Source: Thermodesulfobacteriales bacterium
Lineage (GTDB): Bacteria; Desulfobacterota; Thermodesulfobacteria; Thermodesulfobacteriales; Thermodesulfatatoraceae
Direction: 5' to 3'
NCBI GenBank assembly: GCA_026985945.1
Contig: JALSPN010000257.1
Location: 1 to 24,979, forward strand
DNA: 24,979 nucleotides
The position numbers and the translations under genes are program-made. Positions 1-6,554 of this stretch are shown one piece after another. Under the pieces are notes generated by a model, which was not told where the DNA came from, made no database searches, and worked only from the letters and a program-made list of their open reading frames with translations. Positions within the stretch are counted from its first letter, which is position 1. The number at the start of each line of letters is the position of its first letter.

Positions 1-125
1 AGAGGAAGGTGTCCAGTAGTATGTTTGATGAGTACGCAGAGGCAGCCGGAGATAGTGAAGAGTTACTTTCGCGCCCCGGCAGTCAGATATGCCATGTAAT
101 GTTACACATTAATTGCTCGGATTAA
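1..125 (+). other. Unresolved left edge with two open reading frames
   Basis: Two plus-strand frames run in from the left edge. Frame 1 is open to a TAA at 97-99 and would end in the residues SYFRAPAVRYAM. Frame 3 is open to a TAA at 123-125 and contains MFDEYAEAAGDSEELL. I recognise neither. One of them may be the 3' end of a gene that starts outside the window, but 30-40 codons are too few to decide. The three minus-strand frames are broken by stops here. Confidence 0.25.
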
Positions 126-135
126 TAATTCATTT

Positions 136-162
136 TTGCAAAGATCTTTGCAAGCAGACTGC
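136..162. promoter_or_regulatory. Perfect 18-bp palindrome plus short dyad
   Basis: TTGCAAAGATCTTTGCAA at 136-153 is a perfect palindrome with no spacer. It is followed at once by GCAGACTGC (154-162), a 4-bp dyad around one central base. A spacerless palindrome of this length fits an operator for a dimeric DNA-binding protein better than a terminator. It lies upstream of the phased TTGA repeats and tRNA-Leu. The binding protein is unknown. Confidence 0.4.
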
Positions 163-170
163 AAACAAAC

Positions 171-215
171 TTGATTGTAATTGATCTATTTTGAACGGGT
201 TTGATCGCTCTTGCG
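171..215 (+). repeat. Five TTGA-like motifs phased every 10 bp
   Basis: TTGAT (171), TTGAT (181), TTGAA (191), TTGAT (201) and TTGCG (211) occur at exact 10-bp intervals, about one DNA helical turn. The last overlaps the -35 hexamer proposed for the tRNA gene. Phasing would place all five motifs on one face of the helix. They may be a binding array, an upstream activating element or chance. Nothing between them is conserved. Confidence 0.4.
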
Positions 216-239
216 GCATGATAACGGGTAGGGTAAACT
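211..239 (+). promoter_or_regulatory. Candidate promoter of tRNA-Leu
   Basis: TTGCGG (211-216), a 17-base spacer and TAAACT (234-239) match a sigma-70 promoter reasonably well. Transcription would start near 246, about 20 bases before the mature tRNA 5' end at 268. This is by motif reading only. Confidence 0.4.
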
Positions 240-267
240 CCCTGAATGCCAAGCCATTCAAGCGATT

Positions 268-355
268 GCCCGGGTGGCGGAACTGGTAGACGCAGGGGAC
301 TTAAAATCCCCTGGGGTAATACCCCGTGCCGGTTCGAGTCCGGCCCCGGGCACCA
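268..355 (+). tRNA. tRNA-Leu (UAA anticodon)
   Basis: The acceptor stem GCCCGGG (268-274) pairs with CCCGGGC (345-351), followed by discriminator A and an encoded CCA (353-355). The anticodon stem GGGGA (295-299)/TCCCC (307-311) closes a seven-base loop whose central bases 302-304 are TAA, reading UUA leucine codons. The long variable arm (TGGGG...CCCC, about 311-325) is the class II hallmark of tRNA-Leu, and the T-loop GGTTCGAGTCC is standard. Its 88-nt length including CCA fits. The antisense frame across it (residues GPDSNRHG) is a known database artefact of tRNA-Leu genes, not a protein. Confidence 0.97.
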
Positions 356-404
356 AAGAGTTGTTTTATTATCTTCACGTCTTTCAATTGATTTCAAAAC
401 TCAT

Positions 405-441
405 AAAATCTTCCATTACGTCACGAAAATTAAGATTTTTT
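405..441 (+). terminator. Weak terminator-like hairpin after tRNA-Leu
   Basis: AAAATCTT (405-412) can pair with AAGATTTT (432-439), and the run continues as TT. The stem is AT-only apart from one GC pair and the loop is 19 bases, so termination would be inefficient. It is the only candidate between the tRNA and the next gene. Confidence 0.25.
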
Positions 442-493
442 GCCTTTTATAGGCTCAAGTTGCCTTTAAAAAGCTCTAATAGCCAATTTTTGC

Positions 494-522
494 TTGACTT
501 TTTGGAAGAAAAACCGAAAAAT
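494..522 (+). promoter_or_regulatory. Candidate promoter of the universal stress gene
   Basis: TTGACT (494-499) is followed after 17 bases by AAAAAT (517-522). Transcription would begin near 530, leaving a leader of about 30 bases that contains the strong Shine-Dalgarno AAGGAGG (549-555) before the ATG at 560. The -10 element is a weaker match than the -35. Confidence 0.4.
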
Positions 523-559
523 AAATCGAATAAAGTATCAAAAATATCAAGGAGGTTCT

Positions 560-1417
560 ATGTTAGGAGTGAATACTCATCTAATGGGAGAAATTGAATC
601 TTTATTGCTTGCGGTAGATGCTTCAGAACAAAGTAAAGGGGCTGCGCAAGAGGCGGTAACAATTGCTCTGGAGTGTGAGGCCAAACTTTATATTTTGTAT
701 GTGCGTGAATATCATCCTGAAGTACCAGAGGCTCTGCTAGCAGCTTTAGAAGGTATTCCTGAAGAACATCGTGCATTTCTTGAGAAAGTTAAGAGTATGG
801 TAGAAAAAGAGGGCGGAGAAGCAGAGATTATTATCAGAGATCATCCCGAAGCCTGGAGAGTTATCATTGAAGAAGCAGAGAAATTAAAAACGGATCTTAT
901 TGTAATGGGAAAGCGGGGACGGACAGGACTTAAAAAACTTTTTATGGGCAGTGTAACAGAAAAAGTAATTGGTTATGCCCCTTGCAAAGTCATGGTGGTT
1001 CCTAAAGACGTAGTCGTTTATGGAGAAGTAATATTGGTGGCTACTGATGGGTCTTATTTTGCCAAAAAAGCAGAAAAAGAAGCTTTAAGTATGGGAAAGA
1101 GATGCAGTACTCTTAAAAAGATTATTGCTCTGAGTGTTGCTAGAAGAGAAAGTGATATTCCAAAAACTTCTAAAATATTAGAAGCTTTTAAAAAGCTTGC
1201 TCAGGAGGAACAACTACCCCCAAGGGTAAAGATCGAAACCTTAGAAGTGGTGGGGAATCCCCCCGAAATGATAGTTAAAGTAGCTGAAGATGAGCTGGCA
1301 GATCTTATTTTAATGGGTGAATATGGCAAAACTGGAATCCAAAAATTTATCATGGGAAGCACCACTGCCAAAACTATAGGTCTTGCACGGAAATCAGCCG
1401 TTTTGGTAACAAAATAG
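560..1417 (+). CDS. Tandem-domain universal stress protein (UspA family)
   Basis: A 285-residue cytoplasmic protein made of two UspA folds. Each domain ends in the ATP-binding type signature G-x2-G-x9-G-(S/T): MGKRGRTGLKKLFMGS at about 116-131 and MGEYGKTGIQKFIMGS at about 252-267. The first strand carries LLLAVDASEQS and the second domain starts with ILVATDGS. Such proteins bind ATP or AMP and help survival under starvation, oxidative or other stress; the substrate or partner is not predictable. The start was set at ATG 560, not the TTG at 494, because GGAGG sits 5 bases upstream and the N-terminus then begins just before the first Usp strand. It stands alone between tRNA-Leu and the glgC operon, and its base composition is more AT-rich than the genes that follow. 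Confidence 0.9.
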   Translation: MLGVNTHLMGEIESLLLAVDASEQSKGAAQEAVTIALECEAKLYILYVREYHPEVPEALLAALEGIPEEHRAFLEKVKSMVEKEGGEAEIIIRDHPEAWRVIIEEAEKLKTDLIVMGKRGRTGLKKLFMGSVTEKVIGYAPCKVMVVPKDVVVYGEVILVATDGSYFAKKAEKEALSMGKRCSTLKKIIALSVARRESDIPKTSKILEAFKKLAQEEQLPPRVKIETLEVVGNPPEMIVKVAEDELADLILMGEYGKTGIQKFIMGSTTAKTIGLARKSAVLVTK

Positions 1418-1420
1418 TTT

Positions 1421-1474
1421 ACGAAAGGGGCCCCGCTCTCCTTAAAATTAAAAGGGGGCCCTAAAAACTTTCGT
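1421..1474. repeat. Interrupted inverted repeat between usp and glgC
   Basis: ACGAAAG (1421-1427) is the exact complement of CTTTCGT (1468-1474), and GGGCCCC (1428-1434) can pair with GGGGCCC (1455-1461) inside it. TAAAAA separates the two 3' segments, so the stem has a one-sided internal loop. No T-run follows, so a classical terminator is unlikely. It could be a processing or attenuator hairpin in the leader of glgC. It overlaps the alternative GTG start of glgC at 1473, another reason to prefer ATG 1512. Confidence 0.4.
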
Positions 1475-1511
1475 GACACCTCCGTTTAAAGATGGTTTAA
1501 TAATTATCGTA

Positions 1512-2771
1512 ATGAAGGATGTTTTAGCCATTCTTCTGGCTGGCGGTGTGGGAAGCCGGCTTAATATTTTAGTTCGGAAGCGGGCCAAGCCGGCGGTGCC
1601 CTTTGGTGGCATTTATCGGATTATTGATTTCACCCTTTCTAATATAGCAAATTCTGATCTTTCCCGTGTAGCTATCCTCACCCAGTATAAACCCCTCTCC
1701 CTTATGGATCATATTGGAGATGGTTCCCCCTGGGATCTTTCCGGGCGCACCAGAGAGGTGCGAATCCTTCCTCCCAAAACCGGCGAAAAAGACTGGGACT
1801 GGTATAAAGGGACGGCTGATGCCGTAAGACAGAACCTGGATTTTATTATCCAGCGTCCCTCAAAGGAAGTCCTCATCCTTTCAGGGGATCACGTTTACTC
1901 AATGGATTACAGGGAATTGATAAAGTTCCACCGTGAGCGCCAGGCCCAGGTTACCGTTGCCATGATGCCTGTTCCCTGGGAACAAACCCACCACTTCGGA
2001 ATAGCCATTACAGACGAAGAAGACCGCATTTTAGATTGGGAGGAAAAGCCTGCTCGGGCCCGTTCCAATCTGGCTTCCATGGGAGTTTACGTGTTTGACA
2101 CCTCTTATTTGATTGATGTCCTGGGGCGGGTTCGAGAGGAAGATTTCGGAATGCACATTTTGCCTCAGGCCTTAAAAGAAGCCCGCGTTTACGCCTTCCC
2201 TTTTAAGGGCTACTGGCGGGATGTGGGAACCCTTGAAGCCTATTTTCAGGCCAATATGGATCTACTACGTCCAGATTCAGGGCTGGATCCCGAAAAGTGG
2301 GGCACCATGACCAATGTTATGCCCCACGGGATGTCTTATGATTGGCCCCCGAGTCAGATTCTCTGTTCGGGGCAGGTTGAAGAAAGCGTTATTTCTCCAG
2401 GCTGTGTGGTTGCCGGGGTGGTTAAACGGTCCGTCCTCTCTCCGGGGGTAGTGGTAGAGGAAGGGGCCGAGGTGGAAGACTGTGTGATTATGCATAATAC
2501 GGTGGTTTCGAAAAGTGCAAGGTTAAAAAGGGTTATTCTTGATAAAGAAGTGTTTGTAGGAGAAGCTGCGCAGGTGGGGTTCGGAAATCCGGAGGTCAAA
2601 AATCGGCGTTTCCCGAAGCACCTTTTTAGCGGCTTAACCATCGTAGGGAAAAGGGCCTTTGTCCCGGGTAAAAGCCGTATCGGCACGAATTGTATCCTTT
2701 ATCCCGAAGTAGAGATAAGTGACTACCCGCCAGATTATTTCATTCCTGACGGAGAAACCCTTGAAAAATAA
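1512..2771 (+). CDS. glgC: Glucose-1-phosphate adenylyltransferase (ADP-glucose pyrophosphorylase)
   Basis: Makes ADP-glucose from glucose 1-phosphate and ATP, the committed step of bacterial glycogen synthesis. The 419-residue protein has the nucleotidyltransferase signature LAGGVGSRL (9-17), RAKPAVPFGG (24-33) followed by YRIIDFTLSN, WYKGTADAV (97-105), SGDHVYSMDY (124-133), WEEKP (176-180) and YWRDVGT. A C-terminal left-handed beta-helix tail of hexapeptide repeats follows, as in the family. Length is normal. I chose ATG 1512 because family members begin just before the ILAGG strand; the GTG at 1473 lies inside an inverted repeat and has no ribosome site. No glycogen synthase or branching enzyme is nearby. 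It is followed after 9 bases by a KaiC-like ATPase, so it may head a plus-strand operon. Confidence 0.9.
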   Translation: MKDVLAILLAGGVGSRLNILVRKRAKPAVPFGGIYRIIDFTLSNIANSDLSRVAILTQYKPLSLMDHIGDGSPWDLSGRTREVRILPPKTGEKDWDWYKGTADAVRQNLDFIIQRPSKEVLILSGDHVYSMDYRELIKFHRERQAQVTVAMMPVPWEQTHHFGIAITDEEDRILDWEEKPARARSNLASMGVYVFDTSYLIDVLGRVREEDFGMHILPQALKEARVYAFPFKGYWRDVGTLEAYFQANMDLLRPDSGLDPEKWGTMTNVMPHGMSYDWPPSQILCSGQVEESVISPGCVVAGVVKRSVLSPGVVVEEGAEVEDCVIMHNTVVSKSARLKRVILDKEVFVGEAAQVGFGNPEVKNRRFPKHLFSGLTIVGKRAFVPGKSRIGTNCILYPEVEISDYPPDYFIPDGETLEK

Positions 2772-2780
2772 GGAGAAAAT

Positions 2781-3665
2781 ATGGAAGAAAGGGAACGCCA
2801 TATCATATATGATGCCATCTACACTGTTTCTGAGGCCAAGGAAAAGGCCCCGGAGTTAAAAGGGGTTCCTACGGGAGTGGCGGGGCTTGATGACCTTTTC
2901 TACCTGGTAGAATGGAAAGGCCAAAAACCCCACCGCAAATCTTTAGGGGGGATTCCCCTTGGTTGTGTGGCCAATCTTACCGGGATGCCGGATACTGGAA
3001 AAAGCCTTATGGCCGAACAGTTTACCATCAGGCAGGCCAGTCTCGGGGAGCCGGTCTGTTTTGTTACGGTGGAAACCCCGGCCTCTTTTCTTTCGGTAGG
3101 CCTTGAAGAACGGGCCAAGGCCATGGGGGTGGATTTTAAGGAGATCGAAGAGCGCATCATCATTCTTGACGCCGCCAGTTACGCCCGTTTACGCGATGAT
3201 ATGCCGACCCTTCTTGATACCCTGGCCCATATTTATCGCACCTACAAAGTTCACCGCACGGTTATCGATTCTATTACCGGTCTTTACGAAGCCAAAGAGA
3301 TGCTGGCTCGCAGCATTGTGCGGGCCCTTTATACCTTTTGTAAAAAATGGTATCAGACGGCCTTATTTATCTCACAAAAACGCAGTTCTCATGAGGAACT
3401 TTCTGCAGAAGCTGCTGGTGGTTACGCGGTAGGCCACATTGTAGATTGTTCCATGGTCCTTTCTAAGGAGCTGATTCTTTCGGCCCGCGCGGCCCAGCTT
3501 TACAAGGCAGAAATCGGAGAGATTGTGCGCCTTTTCCGCATCGATGGCTGTCGCATGTGTGGCCATGACACCCGTATCCACCTCATGCATATTACCGAAC
3601 TGGGGCTGGTTGAAATCGGCCCGCCTCTGGTAGAGGTTCTAAGGGCAAAAGGGGAAGGGAAATGA
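2781..3665 (+). CDS. KaiC-like RecA-fold ATPase
   Basis: A 294-residue single-domain KaiC/RecA-family ATPase. The N-terminal GVPTGVAGLDDLF (about 28-40) is the usual KaiC lead-in. The Walker A motif is GMPDTGKS (68-75), Walker B ends at Asp163 in TVIDSITGLYE, and VTVETP (about 95-100) is the segment that carries the catalytic acid in this family. The C-terminal GCRMCGHD holds a CxxC. Single-domain KaiC paralogues are common in archaea and deep-branching thermophiles; their roles are largely unknown and include signalling and stress. A clock function cannot be assumed, since no KaiA or KaiB is present here. Start ATG 2781 has AAGGAGA upstream. The stop overlaps the next start by four bases (ATGA), indicating translational coupling. 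Being next to glgC hints at a role in carbohydrate or energy-state control. Confidence 0.8.
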   Translation: MEERERHIIYDAIYTVSEAKEKAPELKGVPTGVAGLDDLFYLVEWKGQKPHRKSLGGIPLGCVANLTGMPDTGKSLMAEQFTIRQASLGEPVCFVTVETPASFLSVGLEERAKAMGVDFKEIEERIIILDAASYARLRDDMPTLLDTLAHIYRTYKVHRTVIDSITGLYEAKEMLARSIVRALYTFCKKWYQTALFISQKRSSHEELSAEAAGGYAVGHIVDCSMVLSKELILSARAAQLYKAEIGEIVRLFRIDGCRMCGHDTRIHLMHITELGLVEIGPPLVEVLRAKGEGK

Positions 3666-4462
3666 TCCATCCGCACGACTTTTTCCCCAGAGGAGAACTT
3701 TCTTCTCTTGAGGATCTTTTCGAATTCCACGCCCCGGTCTGGGAGGCCGTTGCCAACCTGAAAGAAAGACTTAAGGCCATCCTTCAGCCCAATCTGGAGG
3801 GTCTTCCTCTAAAAAGACCCCTTCCTGAGACTTATATCCTTTTTGAAGGCGAGCTTTTCCCTGTCAGGGAAGACGTGACGATCTTTTTCGGGGATGCCAC
3901 CAAGGAAAAGCTTCTTGTAGAACTTTCAGGACGGGTTCTTCCCGGAGCAAGTGTGCTTTGTGCGGGGGCTGTATTCATGGATGCCGAAATAGAGATCGGC
4001 CGCGGGGTTCTGGTAGAACCCGGAGCCCTTCTCAAAGGCCCTCTTTTCATAGGTGATTTTACAGAGGTTCGTCAGGGAGCTTATGTGCGAGGAAACTGCT
4101 ATGTAGGCTCGCGCTGTGTGGTAGGGCACACCACGGAGATGAAAAATACCATCATGCTTGACGGAGCCAAGGCCGGACATTTCGCCTATCTTGGCGACAG
4201 TATCCTGGGCCGGGAGGTAAATCTCGGGGCTGGCACCAAGCTTGCCAATCTTAAATTAACCAGAGAAACCGTTAGAGTTCGCGTCGAAGGGGAATATTAT
4301 GACACGGGCCTTCGCAAACTGGGGGCCATTTTAGGAGATGGGGTTCAGACGGGTTGCAACTCGGTGACCAATCCGGGCACCCTTTTGGGGCCGGAGAGCT
4401 TGGTCCTGCCCAACCGGACGATTGGCCCGGGTTATTTCCCGCCCAGAAGTGTTCTTCGTTAG
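3662..4462 (+). CDS. Left-handed beta-helix acyltransferase-like protein (GlmU C-terminal type)
   Basis: A 266-residue protein whose residues from about 95 on are hexapeptide repeats forming a left-handed beta-helix. The block KAGHFAYLGD (170-179) with GAGTKLANLK (189-198) matches the acetyltransferase half of GlmU, where the equivalent histidine (here His173) is the catalytic base. The nucleotidyltransferase domain of GlmU is absent; the first 90 residues are a short unassigned segment. It could acetylate an amino-sugar phosphate or nucleotide sugar, or work with a separate nucleotidyltransferase such as the GlgC encoded two genes upstream. Coupled to the KaiC-like gene by an ATGA overlap. 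The general family is clear, the substrate is not. Confidence 0.7.
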   Translation: MIHPHDFFPRGELSSLEDLFEFHAPVWEAVANLKERLKAILQPNLEGLPLKRPLPETYILFEGELFPVREDVTIFFGDATKEKLLVELSGRVLPGASVLCAGAVFMDAEIEIGRGVLVEPGALLKGPLFIGDFTEVRQGAYVRGNCYVGSRCVVGHTTEMKNTIMLDGAKAGHFAYLGDSILGREVNLGAGTKLANLKLTRETVRVRVEGEYYDTGLRKLGAILGDGVQTGCNSVTNPGTLLGPESLVLPNRTIGPGYFPPRSVLR

Positions 4463-4521
4463 CTTGCCAGAGGGCCTTTCTCCGCTTAAGCTGCCCAAAG
4501 TAAATATGAGAGGAGGTTGTT

Positions 4522-5397
4522 ATGAAAAAGTTTTTTGGGATTTTGTTTTGTATTTTCATTTGCTGGAGTTCAGGGGCAATGGCAGGCCAAAAGCAAGGCC
4601 AGGACGAAATCCTGGCCCAGGTGGGGCCTTATAAACTCACCAAGAAGGAATTTGAAGCCAAGTTAGAAACCGCTCCCCCACAGATCAAAATGATTCTGGC
4701 CCATCAGCCGCAGTTGAAAAAGGCCCTGGTGGAGCGCTGGGTGGAGATCTCTCTTCTTTCTCTGGCCGCCAGAGACGCCAAGCTTGACCAGGACCCAAAG
4801 ATAAAGGCCAAAATTGAAGAGATTACCAAACAGATTCTGGCACAGGCCTATCTCGAAAAGACCTTTGCGGGGGTAGAGAAGGTAAGTGAAAAAGAGCTTC
4901 GCACTTATTATGAGACGCACAAAGAAAAGTTCCGTAAGCCGGCCTCCATAAGGGCGCGCCACATTTTGATTGAGGTGCCGCAAAATGCTTCTCCTAAGGA
5001 AGAAAAAGAGGCCCTTAAGAAGGCCAAGGAGCTTCGGGCCCGGCTTTTAAAGGGTGAGGATTTTGCCAAGCTTGCCAGAGAATATTCCGCAGATCCGGGC
5101 ACCAAGAACCGGGGTGGTGATCTTGGCTTTTTCACCCGTGGCCAGATGGTAAAAGAATTTGAAGAAGTGGCTTTTAAATTAAAGCCTGGTGAGATCAGCC
5201 AGCCCGTGCGAACCGCCTTTGGTTATCACATCATAAAGGTAGAAGAGATTCGTGAAGCCAAACAACAAAAGTATGAAGAGGTAAAGGAAAAAGTTCGTCA
5301 GGAGTTGACCCAGGCCAGAGAGGAAGCCGCTTTACAAAAGGTGCTTCGGGAACTACAGAAAAAGTATCCTGCTCACATTTACGAAGACCGGATTTAA
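4522..5397 (+). CDS. Periplasmic parvulin-type peptidyl-prolyl isomerase (PpiC/SurA family)
   Basis: A secreted folding catalyst of 291 residues. Residues 1-21 ([21 protein letters not shown]) form a signal peptide with a likely cut after AMA. A helical SurA-like N-terminal domain spans about 28-135. One parvulin domain spans about 143-243 and contains ARHILIEV, the GGDLGFF loop (198-204) and FGYHIIKV (233-240). A charged helical tail closes the protein. Family members isomerise Xaa-Pro bonds and escort outer-membrane or secreted proteins. GAGGAGG sits just upstream of ATG 4522. The stop TAA shares its last A with the ATG of the next gene. In this multihaem-cytochrome and TonB-receptor organism, outer-membrane and periplasmic clients are plausible. 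Confidence 0.88.
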   Translation: MKKFFGILFCIFICWSSGAMAGQKQGQDEILAQVGPYKLTKKEFEAKLETAPPQIKMILAHQPQLKKALVERWVEISLLSLAARDAKLDQDPKIKAKIEEITKQILAQAYLEKTFAGVEKVSEKELRTYYETHKEKFRKPASIRARHILIEVPQNASPKEEKEALKKAKELRARLLKGEDFAKLAREYSADPGTKNRGGDLGFFTRGQMVKEFEEVAFKLKPGEISQPVRTAFGYHIIKVEEIREAKQQKYEEVKEKVRQELTQAREEAALQKVLRELQKKYPAHIYEDRI

Positions 5398-6179
5398 TGC
5401 TTTACCGGACTTTTTTACATCTGCCAGGGGTGGATGAAAGGCTGGAGCGCCACCTCTGGCAGAATGGATGTCGCACCTGGTGGCATCTTCTGGAGGCAGA
5501 AAAGATCCCTTCCCTTTCGAAAACACGCCTCCTTTTCTGGAAGAAAGAACTTGAGGAATTTCTACCCTTCGCCAAGAATCTGGAAGAGCTCTCCCTTCGT
5601 CTTCCCCGCAGGCACCACTGGCGTCTCTTCAAGCACTTCCGAAGGGAGGCAGTTTTCCTGGACATAGAAACCGATGGCCTGCGGCGTGGAAAACACCAGG
5701 TTACGGTGCTCGGTATGGCTACGGAGGAGGGCTATTTTTCTTATGTGGCAAGGGAAAATCTTGAAGAAGGTCTGGAAAGACTTTCTGAATTTCGGTTCTG
5801 GGTGACTTTTGGGGGTAGTTTTTTCGACTGGCCCTTTTTGAAGGCCCGGTATCCGTGGCTTCCACCGCCTCTGGTTCACCTGGATCTCTGCCCGCTATTT
5901 AAAAGGCTGGGGCTAAAGGGAGGGCTTAAAAAGATCGAAAAGGCCCTGGGCTTTGAAAGGCCTGAAGAAATAGACGGCTTTGACGGTTACATGGCGGTAA
6001 AACTCTGGCGCCTCTGGCGGCGAAAGAGAAAGCTCTCGGCCCTTGAAAGGCTCATTGCCTACAACCGGGAAGATGTCCTGAACCTGATCCCTCTGGCTGA
6101 GATTGCTTACTCCGGTCTTACACGCCTTACCTTGACAGGGAAAATCCCTGCTCTTAGCGTCTTTTCCGGAAAACCTTAA
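5397..6179 (+). CDS. RNase H-fold (DEDD-type) exonuclease-like protein, YprB family
   Basis: A 260-residue cytoplasmic protein of the ribonuclease H-like YprB group, predicted to have 3'-5' exonuclease activity. The acidic motifs are FLDIETDG (87-94), FFDWPFL (142-148), HLDLCPL (161-167) and YNREDVLNL (222-230), which together supply the metal-binding DEDD residues. Family members usually read YNGxxFD at the second motif; here it is FGGSFFD, so the Asn is missing. The first 80 residues are a helical segment that may bind nucleic acid. Its start overlaps the ppiC stop by one base. The last 20 residues (241-260) are encoded by a 65-bp sequence that recurs exactly at 7897-7961, so the present C-terminus lies within a duplicated element. 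Confidence 0.75.
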   Translation: MLYRTFLHLPGVDERLERHLWQNGCRTWWHLLEAEKIPSLSKTRLLFWKKELEEFLPFAKNLEELSLRLPRRHHWRLFKHFRREAVFLDIETDGLRRGKHQVTVLGMATEEGYFSYVARENLEEGLERLSEFRFWVTFGGSFFDWPFLKARYPWLPPPLVHLDLCPLFKRLGLKGGLKKIEKALGFERPEEIDGFDGYMAVKLWRLWRRKRKLSALERLIAYNREDVLNLIPLAEIAYSGLTRLTLTGKIPALSVFSGKP

Positions 6180-6180
6180 A
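6116..6180 (+). repeat. 65-bp direct repeat, copy 1
   Basis: Identical base for base to 7897-7961 (offset 1781). Here it encodes the last 20 residues and stop of the exonuclease gene. Weaker similarity continues on both sides: GCTTAC upstream, and downstream ATGGCTAAAATAAA at 6195-6208, which matches 13 of 14 bases of the diadenylate cyclase start at 7979. Copy 1 is thus a remnant of the exonuclease/cyclase junction. The repeat contains the palindromes CAGGGAAAATCCCTG and TTTTCCGGAAAA and a perfect TTGACA. Confidence 0.95.
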
Positions 6181-6220
6181 GAGAAAGGCCTGCCATGGCT
6201 AAAATAAAGACTACCTCCTC

Positions 6221-6319
6221 TCACAGATCTTCCGCCTCTAAGCCTTGAGGGATCTTGCCCAACCGGCTCCTCGAACCTTGAGGGGGCTTTCTGGCCCTTT
6301 CCGGAAGTGTGGGTTCCAT
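6221..6319 (+). pseudogene. Decayed fragment of a second DUF4143-type ATPase gene
   Basis: This stretch aligns with 7197-7308 inside the intact ATPase gene, beginning TCACAGATCTTCCGCCTCTA in both. Differences include a 12-base deletion near 6255, single-base deletions and substitutions, and a Tyr TAC codon turned into TAA at 6239-6241. It corresponds to about residues 215-252 of the 427-residue protein; nothing of the rest is recognisable nearby. Its divergence shows it is older than, or unequally decayed from, the intact copy. It sits just after the remnant of the cyclase start (6195-6208), so an ATPase gene once followed that point. Confidence 0.8.
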
Positions 6320-6554
6320 CTTCTTCCCTTCACCGTCCACCCAAATTTATGTAAGAGTAGATAAAAGTACTCTTCATAGGGCCCCATATTCGCTCCCCGC
6401 GGGCGATAAGAGAGCCGAACTCCTCTTCGCCGTTCCCGACTGGCTCCTTCTGGGCTTGAGCCTTGACGCCCCGGGCCGACCCTGACCTTACCAATCGGGA
6501 AGGATATTTCCAAAAAGTTGATTTTTCTGGAAAGGACTTTACCATTAAGTAAAA
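6320..6554. other. Non-coding stretch ahead of the ATPase gene
   Basis: No convincing gene on either strand; the overlapping minus-strand frames have no ribosome site or recognisable motif. A candidate promoter for the ATPase lies at its end: TTGATT (6518-6523), 16 bases, TACCAT (6540-6545). Transcription from it would begin almost at the ATG (6555), implying a leaderless message, in keeping with the lack of a Shine-Dalgarno sequence. Confidence 0.3.

Noticed and set aside
122..397. 91-residue minus-strand frame across tRNA-Leu
   Set aside because: It is the antisense of the tRNA gene; peptides such as GPDSNRHG are a recurrent mis-annotation over tRNA-Leu.
494..559. Longer start for the universal stress protein at TTG 494
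   Set aside because: The extra 22 residues are low-complexity, lie over the promoter and lack a ribosome site, while ATG 560 has GGAGG at the right distance.
6238..6545. Minus-strand frames in the gap before the ATPase
   Set aside because: No recognisable motif or ribosome site, and they run over the pseudogene fragment.
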